From positions 1,770,441-1,834,440 of the forward strand of contig NC_092368.1 of the NCBI RefSeq assembly GCF_030848805.1: 64,000 nt of DNA, in the 5' to 3' direction. The notes beneath the pieces are model-generated. The model was given only the letters and a program-made list of their open reading frames with translations. It ran no database searches and was not told the origin of the DNA. The position numbers and the translations under genes are program-made. The DNA comes from Temnothorax longispinosus (taxonomy: Eukaryota; Arthropoda; Insecta; Hymenoptera; Formicidae). Below, piece by piece: positions 35,014 to 62,264 of the stretch (positions are counted from its first letter, which is position 1; the number at the start of each line of letters is the position of its first letter).

Positions 35014-35515
35014 TCTCGTAGAATCTCATTAGCCAATCGTGGGCTTTCGCAATCGCGATGTATAGATATCGCCGCCAGCGCCCCTAACTCATGCGGCGAT
35101 CACTCGGAGCTACAGGCGCGTGCATCCGCGCTGTCGATATCTTACAGTTCGGCCATGCTGGAATGACATTCGACCCGAATGTTGTACATTTCTTTTTAAT
35201 ACATAACTTAAACGCAATATCACAATATTAGATTATGCTTTTCACAAAACTTAAACATAATGACTTTATTTCAGTCTTTGGAATTTCATGACAAAATAAA
35301 CGGTTTAACTTAATATTTAATATAACGATTATAAAAACGCAAGTTATAATTTTTGAGAACAAACTTATACATTAGACGGACGCTTCCACCTTAAGTGCCC
35401 ATCTACAATAAGGTTTTTCACTAACTTTTGCTCCCGCACAGGGGAGCCACTGTGCCTGGTAGCTAACGGCGCAAATTTCAAAGCAGCGAAAGAATCAAAA
35501 AGAATTGTAATAATA

Positions 35516-35623
35516 ATGAGTGGCGAAAAATACGCAAAGTGGTCTGTGGAAAAATTAAAAAAAGAGCTCCGTTCTCGGGGAGCAAAAGTAACGGGGAAAA
35601 AGAAGGATTTACAAGATCGGTAA
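35516..35623 (+). CDS. SAP-domain N-terminal exon or fragment
   Basis: A 35-codon frame begins MSGEKYAKWSVEKLKKELRS and continues RGAKVTGKKKDLQDR. This is the helix-extended-helix SAP motif (W.VEKLK.ELR.RGAKVTGKK.DL), a DNA-binding module. In arthropod genomes this exact type of N-terminal SAP is common in multicopy, transposon-like proteins; that is from general knowledge. The frame stops at TAA, but a donor CG/GTAAAA in its last codon would let it splice on. No downstream exon was found, so it is likely a fragment. Confidence 0.5.
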   Translation: MSGEKYAKWSVEKLKKELRSRGAKVTGKKKDLQDR

Positions 35624-35922
35624 AATAGATCGTCAATATAGGTTATTATGTCTAATATACTCTTTACCCGGCGAACCAAATTGTAACAGAGTTATTTCTG
35701 TTAATGAATGCGAACAAACATTATCGATTGACATACAGTCATAATATTTTTATTACAATACAGATTTTTCCCATTATATATGTTAACACGTGGTGTTTGA
35801 AACTCGCGCGGAATACTACCACGTTTGATATGGTGCTGCACTCTATGCCAGCTTTCACTGAAGAACATCATAGGTGTTTTAAACCCTTAAGCCCTAAGAA
35901 ATTGACCAATCACAGTCGATTA

Positions 35923-36098
35923 AGGCCTTCACACATAAAATGCCGTAAGGACGTAAAACGTAAGCGTAAGAAATTCACCAATCAGAGTCGACTATTCCCC
36001 TCTTTAAGAGGGAAGAAGAGGGGAATAGTCGACTCTGATTAGTGGATTTCCTTACGATTTACGTCTTACGTCTTCCGTCGATTTGTGTGTCCGGGGCT
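35923..36098. mobile_element. Hairpin MITE (GTCGACTATTCCCCTCTT core)
   Basis: The core arms AATCAGAGTCGACTATTCCC and GGGAATAGTCGACTCTGATT are exact reverse complements and meet over an 11-base loop. Pairing continues outward with mismatches through CGTAAGNNGTAAG-type blocks to ACACATAAA and TTTGTGTGT. A diverged extra piece of the arm (GACCAATCACAGTCGATTAA) precedes it at about 35904. Confidence 0.8.
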
Positions 36099-36340
36099 TT
36101 ATTCTCCTCAAATTCGACTGTGCGTGGTCACGTCTACCACACACCAACACGGCCATTTTGAGGGGCCTAGCACCCTAGCCCCTAGTTGGCCAGACTCTGG
36201 ATTCTAGGGACTCTAGTCAGTGTGAGTGATCACGACTCACGAAAATTCCTTTGATTAGCTAATATCCCATCTTGAGAGCCCCCACCTGAAGATTAGCCAA
36301 TCAGAGTACGTCTCTTTATATGGATACAGCCTGACAGCCT

Positions 36341-36506
36341 GAGGGTGCCTCCCCATGCAAGACGGAATCTCGGAAAACGGAATCTCGGAATCATTCTGAT
36401 TGGTTAGTCCCATGAGGCTAACCAATAGCCTCAAGGGACTAACCAATCAAAATGATTTCGAGATTCCGTTTTCCGAGATTTCGTCCTGCATGGGGAGGCA
36501 CCCTGA
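36341..36506. mobile_element. Hairpin MITE (GGGTGCCTCCCCATGCA ends)
   Basis: Arms begin GGGTGCCTCCCCATGCAAGA and close TGCATGGGGAGGCACCC. Inside, each arm holds AATCTCGGAAAACGGAATCT or its inverse, then a GATTGGTTAGTCC / GGACTAACCAATC pair. The loop is a few bases (TGAGGCTA/TAGCCTCA also pairs), so the whole 166 bases can form one stem. Confidence 0.85.
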
Positions 36507-37233
36507 CTAATGAATACCGGCCCTAGTCCTAGAGAAAAAAAACGTCAACACTCGATCGCGTGGGTCGAAAAATTCTATGTATATATGTATGTACATATGT
36601 ATGTATGTACATATGTATGGACACTGTATATAGTGCAGTTTGTAACTACACGTGATTTATTCACCACCTGAAGTATTCAATGATATTTTTACAAACCTTG
36701 ATCAATACGGCGTAACTTGGCACGCTTGTTTAAACCCTTAATTATTTAAGGTGCGTAATGAAACGTGTTTGTTTATTTAACCTGCGTCTAATAAACAAAT
36801 GTTGACTTTATTGTTGGTTCCCTTCACGCGAATATCCGTCCATGCTTTATGTGTCGTTGATTTTACATTTTATCGCGACTAATATCGTCTTGGTTGATCA
36901 CGTTTAACTAAACATGCGTGTTATAATGAAGACGTAATAATATTCGATACGTTATATTTGAATAAAGCTCGGTAAAAAGCTACGTATGTGTAGCTCGATG
37001 TATCACGTCCACGTCGTGTTGATTGTTTTCAATGGGCGCGTAATAAACACCATCAAGGCCCAAGGGCAACATCCATTATCCATCTGTATACGATAGAGAT
37101 CCTCTTTATATCAGCATTTCTTTTCTAATATAAAGAAAAATCTCCCCTGCAACACAGTAATAAATACGAACGATACGAGTGATAAATAATCTCTTGAACA
37201 AATATTGCATATTTTTATATTGTTGTGTGTCAG
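36507..37233. promoter_or_regulatory. Upstream region of BRF1
   Basis: The left part has a TATG/TACA microsatellite (36577-36619, GTATGTACATATGTATG repeats). The rest, to the BRF1 start, is ordinary sequence with the presumed promoter and 5' UTR. A TGTGTCAG immediately before the ATG is an acceptor-like sequence, so a short upstream non-coding exon is possible. Confidence 0.4.
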
Positions 37234-51628
<14,395 letters not shown>

Positions 51629-53243
51629 AAACCTAAATGTTCACATAATTTTTTTTTATTTTATTATTTATTCGTATTATTATAAAAGTAAAAACGTCGT
51701 AGAAAAATGTTAGCGTGTAATCTAAAAAAGTGACTCATTTTTTAAATACGTATCTTGTAATAATACAACCACGTTAACGCTGCATCGGTCATATCTCATT
51801 AAATTTTTCCATTTTGGTATTTCCTCTTGTATTATACATATATCGCGCACAATAGCATGCATGAGAGATCAACCAATCCAGAGTACGTCCGTTGATTCCG
51901 TTCCGTTTGTCTGAGTATGGACTGGTGTGGATAGCCTTAACTTTTGGTTCTTATTGGCTTCTGCACACAGGAAGCGCGGCAAGTGTGTTTTCGCGCTTAG
52001 TTTTCGCGTCCTGTGGGCAGAAGCCATTATGCCGGAGCCCGACCTGCGCCTGGCTCCTGATTGGTCACCGCAGCATTTGCCGGAGCTCGCCGCATCGGAC
52101 GAACCCAGCCATAGAACGCGATAACACGCTAGGGAATAAACACGTTACTGTTGCAATGGCCAATCAGACTTCTGTTTTTCTGGAAATAACAATACGTAGT
52201 GGAAGATGATTGGCTACTGCGTTGTTTTACACGTATATACCGAGATGTATGTGCGTATGTTTGTATCTCTTTCTTTCCCCCGCCCCTCTCCTTTCTCCTT
52301 CTTCCCTCTTCCATCACTTCTCCTTTTATTATACTTTCTAGAGTATTTTATATCCATATTCCAACGAAAAGTAATAAGGCTTTATAGCTTCTTATGATGC
52401 CCTTCACCTTATATTGTGCATTTAATCATGCGAGGAACAAATAATCGGATAAAATGTACGAATCGATCTGTGGTGCAAAATTTATCCGCAAAGAGCTTTA
52501 AATGAACGAGTAAGTCCAACTTGCATTTTATATACTTTCGAGTATATTTATAAAAATGTTGAAATCTCATTCGGATATAACCGCTGTTACAGTGGCACAT
52601 TATTTTATTTTATATTAGTATGTTTGTACGTATGTACTTTTGGTTTCGTATAATTCAGGTTTTATTTAACAGTTAACGATTTTATTGCCAGTTACAACAA
52701 CCAACAACAATGCATTATCGAGACATTAAGTAAAGTGAAAGCTCGTGATTTTTCTATAAACGAGAATTTTGACGACACTAACGAGAGATCCAACGTTAGG
52801 ATTCTGTTGTACATGTCTCCTTGTCTAAATATATTAGAGTAAACTTGTAATTATGAAAACAAAAAAGAGAGATTATTTATATAAAGTCATTCTGCGTAAC
52901 GGCATGCTAACATGCTGGCTAGATGCATTTGTCAATGATGATAATCGGATCAAATAACGATTTTATTAGTTAATGTATGCTGACATTTCTTATTTCAATA
53001 GCTGTGACAAAGAAAAGAGACTTTTGGATCGTACATTTTGTATATTGAGACAAAATATATCTTTCAACTACGTTCGACTAATATATTCATTTTCCTACTA
53101 ATAAATTATTATCTTTCACGGATATTGTTCAAACATTTGACAGGTCTTTTTTAATTATACATTTTTACCTATATTTCAGGGAATATTACGTTAACGTGTG
53201 CCACAATACATATATATAAATAAACGGAATATTTTCTATTAAA
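51629..53243. other. Spacer between BRF1 and adipose
   Basis: Tandem co-directional genes. It contains a family D hairpin (51953-52028), several CCAAT-type motifs (51870-52160), a pyrimidine-rich patch (52270-52330), and then AT-rich sequence leading to the adipose promoter. No gene is seen. Confidence 0.5.
51953..52028. mobile_element. 76-bp hairpin, family D copy 2
   Basis: Begins ATTGGCTTCTGCACACAGGA and ends TCCTGTGGGCAGAAGCCAT, with GCGCGGCAA...TTCGCGT in between. It shares both ends and the layout of the element at 47797-47872 but the arms are more diverged. Confidence 0.75.
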
Positions 53244-56200
53244 ATGTTTCCTAGTATCCAGAAGAAGGACTGTAGAGTCCTGGATTTAGTACGTCAAAGA
53301 GAGATACAAGTAAGTTGTTCTCAAAGTGATATTTTAGTACACTGTTGTTTGTAATGTATTTTATGATTGTATGTATTATATATACGTTTAATTATAATAC
53401 AGGATTCAGTGACACATACAATTCTACAAAAGCTGCATGTTACTGAAAACTTAATATCACGTCTTGGTTTGGAAAAGGAATTGAATGGTCACTCGGGATG
53501 CGTCAATTGTTTAGAATGGAATGAAAGTGGACAGTATGTATCGCGATGTTGTGCCACGTTACATTCTTGGTTTCGAGGCACGGATTTATTTACGTGATTA
53601 TTGCGCGATATCTTATTTGTACACAGAGTCCTCGCATCGGCATCGGATGACAAAGACATTATATTGTGGGACCCTTTTCGTTATGAAAAAAAATTGGTAC
53701 TTCATTCGGGCCATCGTGGAAATATTTTCTCTGTAAAGGTGACGTAATATCGTACGCTATTCCTTCCGCAACATTGTTGTTGATGTATAACTTTATATGA
53801 AATAATATTAATATGTCTTATAGACAAACGTATTGGGTGTATCTCTCCGACTTTAGCTAGACTCGGCAAACAAAATTATTGTGTTTTTGCAAAATTATTC
53901 TAGCATACGTTACAGCATAAAATATATTATTTTCAACACTTCTCGCGAGATCTTTCGTTTTGACATTCGTCATATTTGCTTTTAGTTTATGCCAAAATCA
54001 AATGACAGTGTACTGGTGTCAGGTGCGGCGGATTGCAGGATTCGGGTGCACGATCTCATGCTCTCCGAACCGATATTCACGTGTAAATGCCACAAGCAGC
54101 GTATCAAGCGTATCGCTACCGCTCCAAGTATACCATTTTTATTTTGGAGCGCGGGCGAGGATGGTCTCTTTTTGCAATATGACATTCGTACACCACACGT
54201 ATGCAAGAGTACGGATCACAGCGTACTCGTGAATCTGGTATACCATACGGGTTGTTACGCAGAGGGCAAATGCATCGCTGTAAACCCGAGGAGACCCGAA
54301 CTGATAGCCATCGGCGCTAACGACGCTTACATTCGGATGTATGATCGACGAATGATAAAACTCTCGCAGGTGATTCACGTTATTCTTCGTCTCGAGATGC
54401 CACCAAGTTTCACACGTACAACTAAACATTTTTTACATCATATAGGTTCCACCATCTCCCTCTATACATGATACGTCGAATGGGGCAAATATCAGCACAT
54501 ATCGAGCAGGCAAAGGTGATCCGGATGATAATATTCCACTGGGTAGCGCGCAGTACTTTATCGCGGGTTTGTTCCTACAGAGATAGCAGAGATGCGCTCC
54601 TTTTATCCCTATATTTTCCTTTTCCGCTAAATATTACACCATCGCTTTAACTTAAACAGTTATTCGATCTAATGTCGAACAGGTCATCTCCGCTCTCGTG
54701 ACGGTACCAGGAGTATTACGACCACCTATTTGACATTTAGTGACGATGGAAATGAGCTACTTGTGAACATGGGTGGAGAACAGATTTACCTGTTCGACAT
54801 CAACGATCCGAACAGTTCGAAAACATTTTTCGGTTCATCATGGAAATATCCAGGTACGTGGCCATGCTTCTGTTGTACGTGTCATGCAAGTAGAACGTAC
54901 TGTTGCATATATGCTACGTAATACCTCCCTTTTAATAGGATCGTTTGAGCGAGATCAAAAACTTGATGAGTCGTGCGTGAAACAGAACGACGTAGATGAT
55001 ACGGGAGATTTTGTAGACAAAAATGTTAAGGTATTGCCACCGCATGTTGAAGAAATAAAGCGCCTAGTAAGTCTGTACAGAATTATTTCTTATGCACATG
55101 TATAAACAACAAGTGTCTTGATGTGAAACATATTTCTTTATATGTTAAAAACATACAAGCATAAAAACGCTCTACAAGCATGGAAAGTCGGACTTGACGT
55201 GGAGATGTTGTGAAAAATTACAACTCCACCCAAACATTCTTTTATCCATTTTATGATTTTTTCACTTGTAGGTTTCATGTTTTGCATCATCTTTTTGTAA
55301 TACATTTTGATTGTTGTATTTAAATATTTTTAAGGTAAAAAAACGAGAGAGAGAGAGAGAGAGAGATCAGAGATACATATGAAAGTTATACAGAGTATTG
55401 AGCAGATTTTTAAACAAGTTTGAATTTATAACGCTACGTTTAACACGATGCTTTCTTTGGTTAACAGGCAAACGAGGGTTTTGAGCAACAGAAATATTCA
55501 CTAGCGATTAATTTGTATAATAAAGCGATCTCAAACTGTCCAACGGCAGCGGTATTGTTCGCTAATCGAGCAGCTGCTTATATGAAACGCGCTTGGTAAC
55601 TATTCTCGCTGATAACAGTATGTATAAGATAAATACGTATAAAATTATGTATTTACATATATATAAGTGTCCGTAATTGTGATATTCCTAGGGATGGCGA
55701 TATTTACGCTGCTTTACGTGATTGCAAGACAACATTGCTTCTCGATCCAGAACACGTGAAAGCTCATTTTAGGTAAAACCAATATACACTAACGGTTATA
55801 CGTGAAGACGTTGAGTGAATGTTCACGCGCGACGCGAGATAGGTCATATATGTGAACGTCTTCCATCTTTACAATGGCTTATAGTTTACACCGATCTCTT
55901 GATACGCGTATTAAATAGTATATTTGAGTTGATCAGCCAATAATCAAACTACGTTACTACTTATTTACTATTTAATACGCGTATCAAGTGTGATCGGTGT
56001 AAACTAGGCCACGTTCAACTACAGTTTATATCAAAAACTTGCATCTTTATATTTGTATTTTCAAGTAGCTTAGCACATTAGTATACCATTAATATTCTCA
56101 ACTCTTCACGTTAACCTTTTATATTTAAATGAACAAATATTATTTATGTATTATTGAAATCCATTAATGTAATACATTATTTACACGTGTGTATAGATTG

Positions 56201-58031
56201 GCACGTTGCTTGTTTGATTTAAATCGATCGATTGAAGCTGATAAGGTGCTCAAGAATTTTCAACACAAATTTCCAGAATATGCGTCTAATTCAGCATGCA
56301 GAGCATTGAAGATGGACATAAAAGAAGCTATCGATGCCGGTAAAACTATTATATTTTAATTTTATTCTTTCTATATAAAAATACTGTAAAAATTAAAAAT
56401 GTATACATATACATACATTTACGTAGCGTTAATACGGTACACCACTGATAAGATTTAAATGGTCTTGTGGGAACGCGTGCACGTGTTAATATTTGAACAG
56501 TTAATGTATGTCATATAAATATTTGGACACGTAGTTTATAATACTCTATTAAGCTTATAGTTTATTGTTATTCAGACAATATTTTATGTTTATTTATATA
56601 TCATAAAGATGATATTGCACAATCTCCAAATGAACTTGTTTAAATATTTACAACAGTTTACATACGTGAAATCGATAATGTCTTTGCTTTTTAGTAGAGT
56701 TCGTGCCGGTTATTTACTTGATTAACGTATAAAAATTTATGTGAAATTTAGTCTCTAATAAATATCTCGTTGCTAATACTTGGAAATGAGTTACGTTTCA
56801 CGTATTATCCGTTAGGTAAAGATATCACGCAAACCAGGCAGACATTTCTTCCCCTATCGGAGTATGAGCAAGAATGGAGACGCAATACGATCGACTACAA
56901 AATGAGATTTTGTGGTCATTGTAATACTACGACCGACATAAAAGAGGCAAATTTCTTTGGAAAGTAAGCAAATTTGTAAACAGCAATATACGTATAGCAG
57001 CTAACAGTTACGTCACGTTCTGAAATCTACATTATTTGCATAAAGTTTGTCTTTTGTTAATCGTGTTAATGTAAAGTTAACTTTCTTTTCAAGCAATGGT
57101 CAATATATAGTGGCTGGATCGGATGATGGTTCCTTTTTTATTTGGGATCGTAATACTACCAATATCGTACGCGTGTTGCGAGGAGATGAAAGAATCGTTA
57201 ATTGCTTACAACCACACCCATCTATGTGCTTGTTAGCTACCAGCGGCATTGATCCAGTAATCAGATTGTGGAGTCCATGGCCAGAGGTAAATCATATCTT
57301 TTGATTTTTTTTCTTCATTTAATCCGTGCATATGCAGTAAATATACTTGTATATACGCGCGCGCGCGCATGTTGTTATAATCTAATATACGTATACTGCT
57401 TACGTAGTTGACTTACCTATTTTTATGATTATTCAAATAATCTATTTCAACAAAAATTGAAGAGCTGAGCGAGGAGAAAAGGGAAGAAAGGGGGGGCCTA
57501 TAATCGAAAGCTCATTTTTATTTCGATCGATAGTTCAAAAGATATAACACTTTTCTAAAAGTTCAAAAAGTTGGAATTTAGAAGTTTCTATATAAGCTAT
57601 ATCTTGTTCTTAATCTTGATCAAATGGTTAAAAGTAAACAAAAAAATTAAAAAAGAATTAACAAACAAACCGCAGCTATTCATATATGCTAAAAGGAAAA
57701 GATTTCTATGCATAATAAAGTTTATTTTTCTTTGGCAATCAGTTTATTGTAAAGTAACTGTTGACGTACTAAAGATAACGTTATGCATAGACACGTGACG
57801 AAAATGTATGGAATGCAAAGATGCTTTTTGTTACGATTCCAGAAACCTTCGGGTACCTCTTTGTACATTTTTGTCACGTGTGCTTGTGGAAAATATCACG
57901 AAACAGAGGCATAATATAAACTAAGCGAAAACTTAATTAACAACACAGGACTCGAAGATACACACGCAAAAAATATTGCAACGTCTATTAATTTAATCTT
58001 AATTTTGACACACACACACACACATACGCAT

Positions 58032-58066
<35 letters not shown>

Positions 58067-58294
58067 ATACGTGCATGTATATTGCAGGATGGTAGTGTGA
58101 ATGAAAGAGAAATTCAGAATCTAGATGACGCCGCGTCAGCCAATCAAATACGCATGAACAGTGATCCATTTGAATTAATGCTCATGAACATGGGATACAG
58201 ATTTCCCGTTCCCCAGCACGAATTTAGCGACGAGGACAGTGAGGACCAGCATGATCAGCCAATAGCACCAGCTTTAAATTGTAGACCAAGCTAA
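53244..58294 (+). CDS. adp: Adipose / WDTC1, WD40 and TPR protein
   Basis: Thirteen exons: 53244-53309, 53403-53533, 53627-53738, 53986-54369, 54446-54566, 54683-54853, 54939-55066, 55468-55595, 55692-55772, 56197-56339, 56816-56963, 57094-57286, 58088-58294; phases close to 670 residues, the usual size. WD40 repeats occur at the N-terminus (LNGHSGCVNCLEWNESGQVL, ASASDDKDIILWDPF, HSGHRGNIFSVKFMP, GAADCRIRVHDL), TPR repeats in the middle (ANEGFEQQKYSLAINLYNKA, AVLFANRAAAYMKR, DCKTTLLLDPEHVKAHFRLA), a Cys/His patch (FCGHCNTTTDIKEANFFG), and a last WD repeat pair (GQYIVAGSDDGSFFIWDR, LLATSGIDPVIRLW). The family is a negative regulator of fat storage and a DDB1-CUL4 substrate receptor. A MITE copy lies in the intron before exon 10. 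All splice sites are GT-AG. Confidence 0.95.
55876..56010. mobile_element. Palindromic MITE, family A copy 2, in an adipose intron
   Basis: Starts GGCTTATAGTTTACACCGAT and ends ATCGGTGTAAACTAGGCC. The arms match each other and the copy at 6113-6243 over CTCTTGATACGCGTAT and TACTATTTAATACGCGTATC. Length about 135 bases. Confidence 0.88.
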
Positions 58295-59271
58295 ATTTTG
58301 CAAGAGACACACACACAGAGAAAGGATTACGTATTAACAGTGGCTAGATACGTGAGAATTTATCTCAACATGCGTATTATAATCTGTCACACTGTTATTT
58401 CAATCTTAATTATTTATTTTCTTCTTTCACGGACATGTCTCGAAGCACTTTTGTTGTATAATAATCTATCAAGCCAAAGCATCTTGACAAGATCGAGGGC
58501 GAAATAGAATCTTATTTGCCAGGCGTTGTGGATATATATTGTTAAGAAATGCGAAAAACTTGAACAAGAATTATTATATTTCAAGATTCTTATAAGATGT
58601 AGTTAATAATATATCATGTTATATCTCTTTGTATAAAACGNNNNNNNNNNNNNNNNNNNNNNNNNNNNNNNNNNNNNNNNNNNNNNNNNNNNNNNNNNNN
58701 NNNNNNNNNNNNNNNNNNNNNNNNNNNNNNNNNNNNNNNNNNNNNNNNNNNNNNNNNNNNNNNNNNNNNNNNNNNNNNNNNNNNNNNNNNNNNNNNNNNN
58801 NNNNNNNNNNNNNNNNNNNNNNNNNNNNNNNNNNNNNNNNNNNNNNNNNNNNNNNNNNNNNNNNNNNNNNNNNNNNNNNNNNNNNNNNNNNNNNNNNNNN
58901 NNNNNNNNNNNNNNNNNNNNNNNNNNNNNNNNNNNNNNNNNNNNNNNNNNNNNNNNNNNNNNNNNNNNNNNNNNNNNNNNNNNNNNNNNNNNNNNNNNNN
59001 NNNNNNNNNNNNNNNNNNNNNNNNNNNNNNNNNNNNNNNNNNNNNNNNNNNNNNNNNNNNNNNNNNNNNNNNNNNNNNNNNNNNNNNNNNNNNNNNNNNN
59101 NNNNNNNNNNNNNNNNNNNNNNNNNNNNNNNNNNNNNNNNGATTTATTTTTATCCCCCATAAGATAATGAGACAGCACTGTTCGGCACATATAAATTTCA
59201 TTCGTGAGTTTGTAGCATCGATATGGAGAAAGTTGAAATTTTTAAAATAATTTACGTTATTGTAGATTAGC
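58295..59271. other. Convergent 3' ends of adipose and BBS5 around the gap
   Basis: Apart from the N run at 58641-59140, the flanks are AT-rich and hold no open frame of interest. The BBS5 terminator codon is at 59274-59272 and the adipose one at 58292-58294. Confidence 0.5.
58641..59140. other. Assembly gap (500 N)
   Basis: Exactly 500 undetermined bases, a conventional size for a gap of unknown length. It lies between the convergent 3' ends of adipose and BBS5, so no recognised exon is interrupted. Confidence 0.99.
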
Positions 59272-61853
59272 TCAAGTAGCGCACGATGGTACAAGTTCCC
59301 ATAAACTCTGCAATGTGCTGCCTTCTCTTGGCTCCTCCGCCGCGAGTCCCAAGTGAATCGAAAAATTTGGCTTCCTTTGACCTGTTTCCCCCTCAGAGAA
59401 ATAATAGCCAAATACATTCGATATTTCAGCTTGATTATCTTGTATCTCAGTGAAATGTTCTACATTAATCTCCTCTTGCGAAGGTGCCTGTAATGGTAAT
59501 GATACTGATAATCGCTCGTGTATTGGAAGAACGTTATTGACAACTCAGCTTTAAATAAGCAGCAAGATGAGCTTTAAATTTAAAGACACACGTAAAATGT
59601 AGCCCTAGTCAGATTATGGTGCGAGCAAGGAGAGAAAGTAACGGTCAAAAAAATTTGACTTGTTTACTTTTGACTAAACTTAAATTCAGACTGCGCGACA
59701 TTGTGATGAAACGTATACATTAACTATGTGGTTACAAGGTACCTGATGTTCAAACGTATATTCCACACCAAAAATAGGAAATTTTTCAAATTCCGAACGG
59801 AGTATCGATACTTCTTTATGAGTAATATGAAGCTGCTGCAAGGGATTGACGCGAAAACCCAAGACGTATCCTCCGCTGGCCTCTGTACTTAAAATTACTA
59901 AAGTTGGCCCAAATTTCGATGTTCTTATAGTAATCTACAAAAAATTCATTCATGTGGCACGCACACAATTTTTTTGTTTCTTCTGGCATATTTTCACGTA
60001 TATCTTATATGCATAAAGTATAACGTTTAATATATAATATCTAACGATCTAACGATTTGTTATCGTTTATAATATGCATATTCACATAGCGTGTAATTAA
60101 TATACCTATACTCACATTTCCGATTGTAAGATAAGGAATCGATACGTTAAACTGATGATTCACATCCGCATACCATACCAAACGTATGTTGGTGGTAATA
60201 AAAGTTCCGATGTTCCCCTTATAAAAACGATTATGTCTTATTAAAGATTATAATGATATACGTAACAAAATTTAACAGCGAGAAGTTGAACATATTAGTT
60301 GAAAAAAATGATGGAACGTTCTCTTCTAACACCCTACATTGCAACTGCAAAATGTTAATAAAAATTATAAAACAATAAAAAAGTTCATGTAAGTACACGT
60401 GAAAAAGATGAAGAGAACCGAAGTAAAAATAAGTCAATGTCGGAGAGAGCTTATTTAAAAAGAGAAAAAAAAGCATTGATCAAAATGAAGTAGTTATATC
60501 AATCTGGAGGAAAGGAGTAAAAAGAGATTCGAATACATTGATCGAGTAATAAATAATAAAAGAAAGGAATATATAAAGATACAGTTTTGCCCTATGACCT
60601 ATGATTTCACAACTACTATACACCCTTCCCCTTAATGACGACGCGTAGAAATTAAAGTTGTTGGATATAGAGACCTGCTCGATGGATAAATTCCAAACGT
60701 CCTGCACGGAAGAGTGCACTTTTTCTTGAGGTAATAAAACCAGTCGATTTTCACGTATAATACCGCTTCTTAGTTTAATTTCTCTATAGATTTTTGATGA
60801 CACGTAAGCTCTGTAACGGACGCCTTGCAGAAGCGATTACCATCGTTTATAGCAATATAATCGTGTGTGATTACCATATATTATTGTCGAAGGAACGATC
60901 GGTTATTATCATCAGTATATACCTGTAAACACCTATGACCGAAGTGTAATGTCTCGTGCTTTTGGCGTCGTGATTCGTAAATATAAATTCATATCGACAA
61001 TTTCGAAACGAAGTCAATACGTGAAGAGCTTGCACATATGCGCCATGAATCTAAAAAAAAAAAAGGCTCGTCATCGTTTCGCGCGCAACTAACATTTATT
61101 AATATTAGGTAATACGCGCGTAAGTAACTGCACCACCCATATCATTTTATTGTATGTACAATACATACATCCTAAAACCTACCGCTAATGTAAAATATGA
61201 TATTCTCACGTACCGTATGAAGAATTTTCGTATTCACTGCGATAAATGTATTGTATCCTATGCCTATATATACATATATAAACGTAATGAAATCGTTGGG
61301 TGCGTTTCGCTTCGCTTTCGAACGTACTACAACTAGACAGAGATTGACTAAAAAATTATATATGTATTTCCACGTATCAAGTTGCAAGTACATGTTCTAC
61401 ATGTGTGTATTCTACTATATATACGCGGCACGCAATGTGTGCTCTAATCTCATTTCATACTCAAGTTGATTCGTGGCAAGGATAAAGAATGCCATATGAC
61501 CCTCAAGTTGGTGACAATCAATCTTCCTAGATCCCCGGCATTACCCTTCGTATCTTCTATCATGTCAAGTTTGTCAACGGTAAGTTCACCAGGTCGTAAC
61601 TGCATATTACTGCCATGTAAGAAAAAGACGATTTCTTCTCAAATACTAGGTATACCGCTTTGCTTCGTTCGTCGAGTGTGCTCACACTGCTCCGCGCGCT
61701 CTCCGTTCTCCGTTCTCCGCTCCACACTCGACGAACGAAGATGGAAAACGAAACTCATACGCTGAAAGGCGATCGGCTCGACAGTTTGAAAATAATTAAA
61801 TTTTATAATTACGAATGAGAAATGTCAAATTTGACTTCGTTGTCTTGCCACAT
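59272..61853 (-). CDS. BBS5: BBS5, BBSome subunit, intact except for one extra base
   Basis: Eight exons on the minus strand: 61853-61813, 61609-61461, 61263-61214, 61050-60923, 60810-60675, 60218-60116, 59934-59743, 59487-59272. Together they give about 337 residues if one base in exon 6 is discounted; the human protein has 341. Two PH-like domains are visible: first MWQDNEVKFDISHSNMQLRP, KGNAGDLGRLIVTNLRVIWH; second LPQEKVHSSVQDVWNLSIEQ, GNIGTFITTNIR, then in another frame LVWYADVNHQFNVSIPYL, and ITIRTSKFGPTLVI, SGGYVLGF. The C-terminus ends TLQSLWELVPSCAT. BBS5 is a lipid-binding part of the BBSome in ciliary trafficking, which in insects concerns ciliated sensory neurons. The frame changes at CGTTTTGG (60178-60185), where CGTTTGG would keep it. 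All splice phases before and after fit. Confidence 0.9.
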
Positions 61854-62264
61854 TCTGTGCGTCGCGTCCTCAGCTAAACGAGACGCGAAGACGACCGCGC
61901 GACGTTGTCCACACTGTTGTAATGGACTTAAACTCGTGGACTGGACGTACTGGAAACTGGAAATCAATATATTGTGTGTTGTCATACCTACGGGCACACA
62001 ACACAACAGTAATGACGTGACAGAATCGGAAGCAATGGAAGGCGATACTTTTTCGCGCATAACGCGCGACGCAAACGCGTTTTCGTTGGATCAAATATAT
62101 ATGTGTATAAAATAGATGAAAGAGAGAGAATATCAATAATACGAAAGCTAAAGGCGAAAGAAAAATGATATATTTCCGCCTCGAGTAATGTTACGTGTTA
62201 CGTGTTACGCCGTTACAAGTTACAATAAAAGTACATAAAAAATTGACATAGCATTGTTATACTA
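61854..62264. promoter_or_regulatory. Spacer between RBM22 and BBS5
   Basis: Only about 410 bases separate the RBM22 stop codon and the BBS5 start, both on the minus strand. The RBM22 3' UTR (an AATAAAA in reverse at about 62221-62228) and the BBS5 promoter share this space. The minus frame upstream of the BBS5 ATG stays open for 69 codons but starts in non-conserved sequence, so the ATG at 61853 (before WQDNEVKFD) was chosen. Confidence 0.5.

Larger units (their letters stand above)
34268..35515. other. Non-coding accessory stretch
   Basis: AT-rich spacer, a hairpin MITE (34498-34690), then a GC-richer segment (about 34790-35160) that contains two palindromic CArG-like boxes (34966-34981 and 34998-35013). 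The frames open here in both directions are short and resemble nothing. The remainder to 35515 is AT-rich. Confidence 0.45.

Noticed and set aside
58603..59417. Frames running through the N gap
   Set aside because: They consist mostly of undetermined bases.
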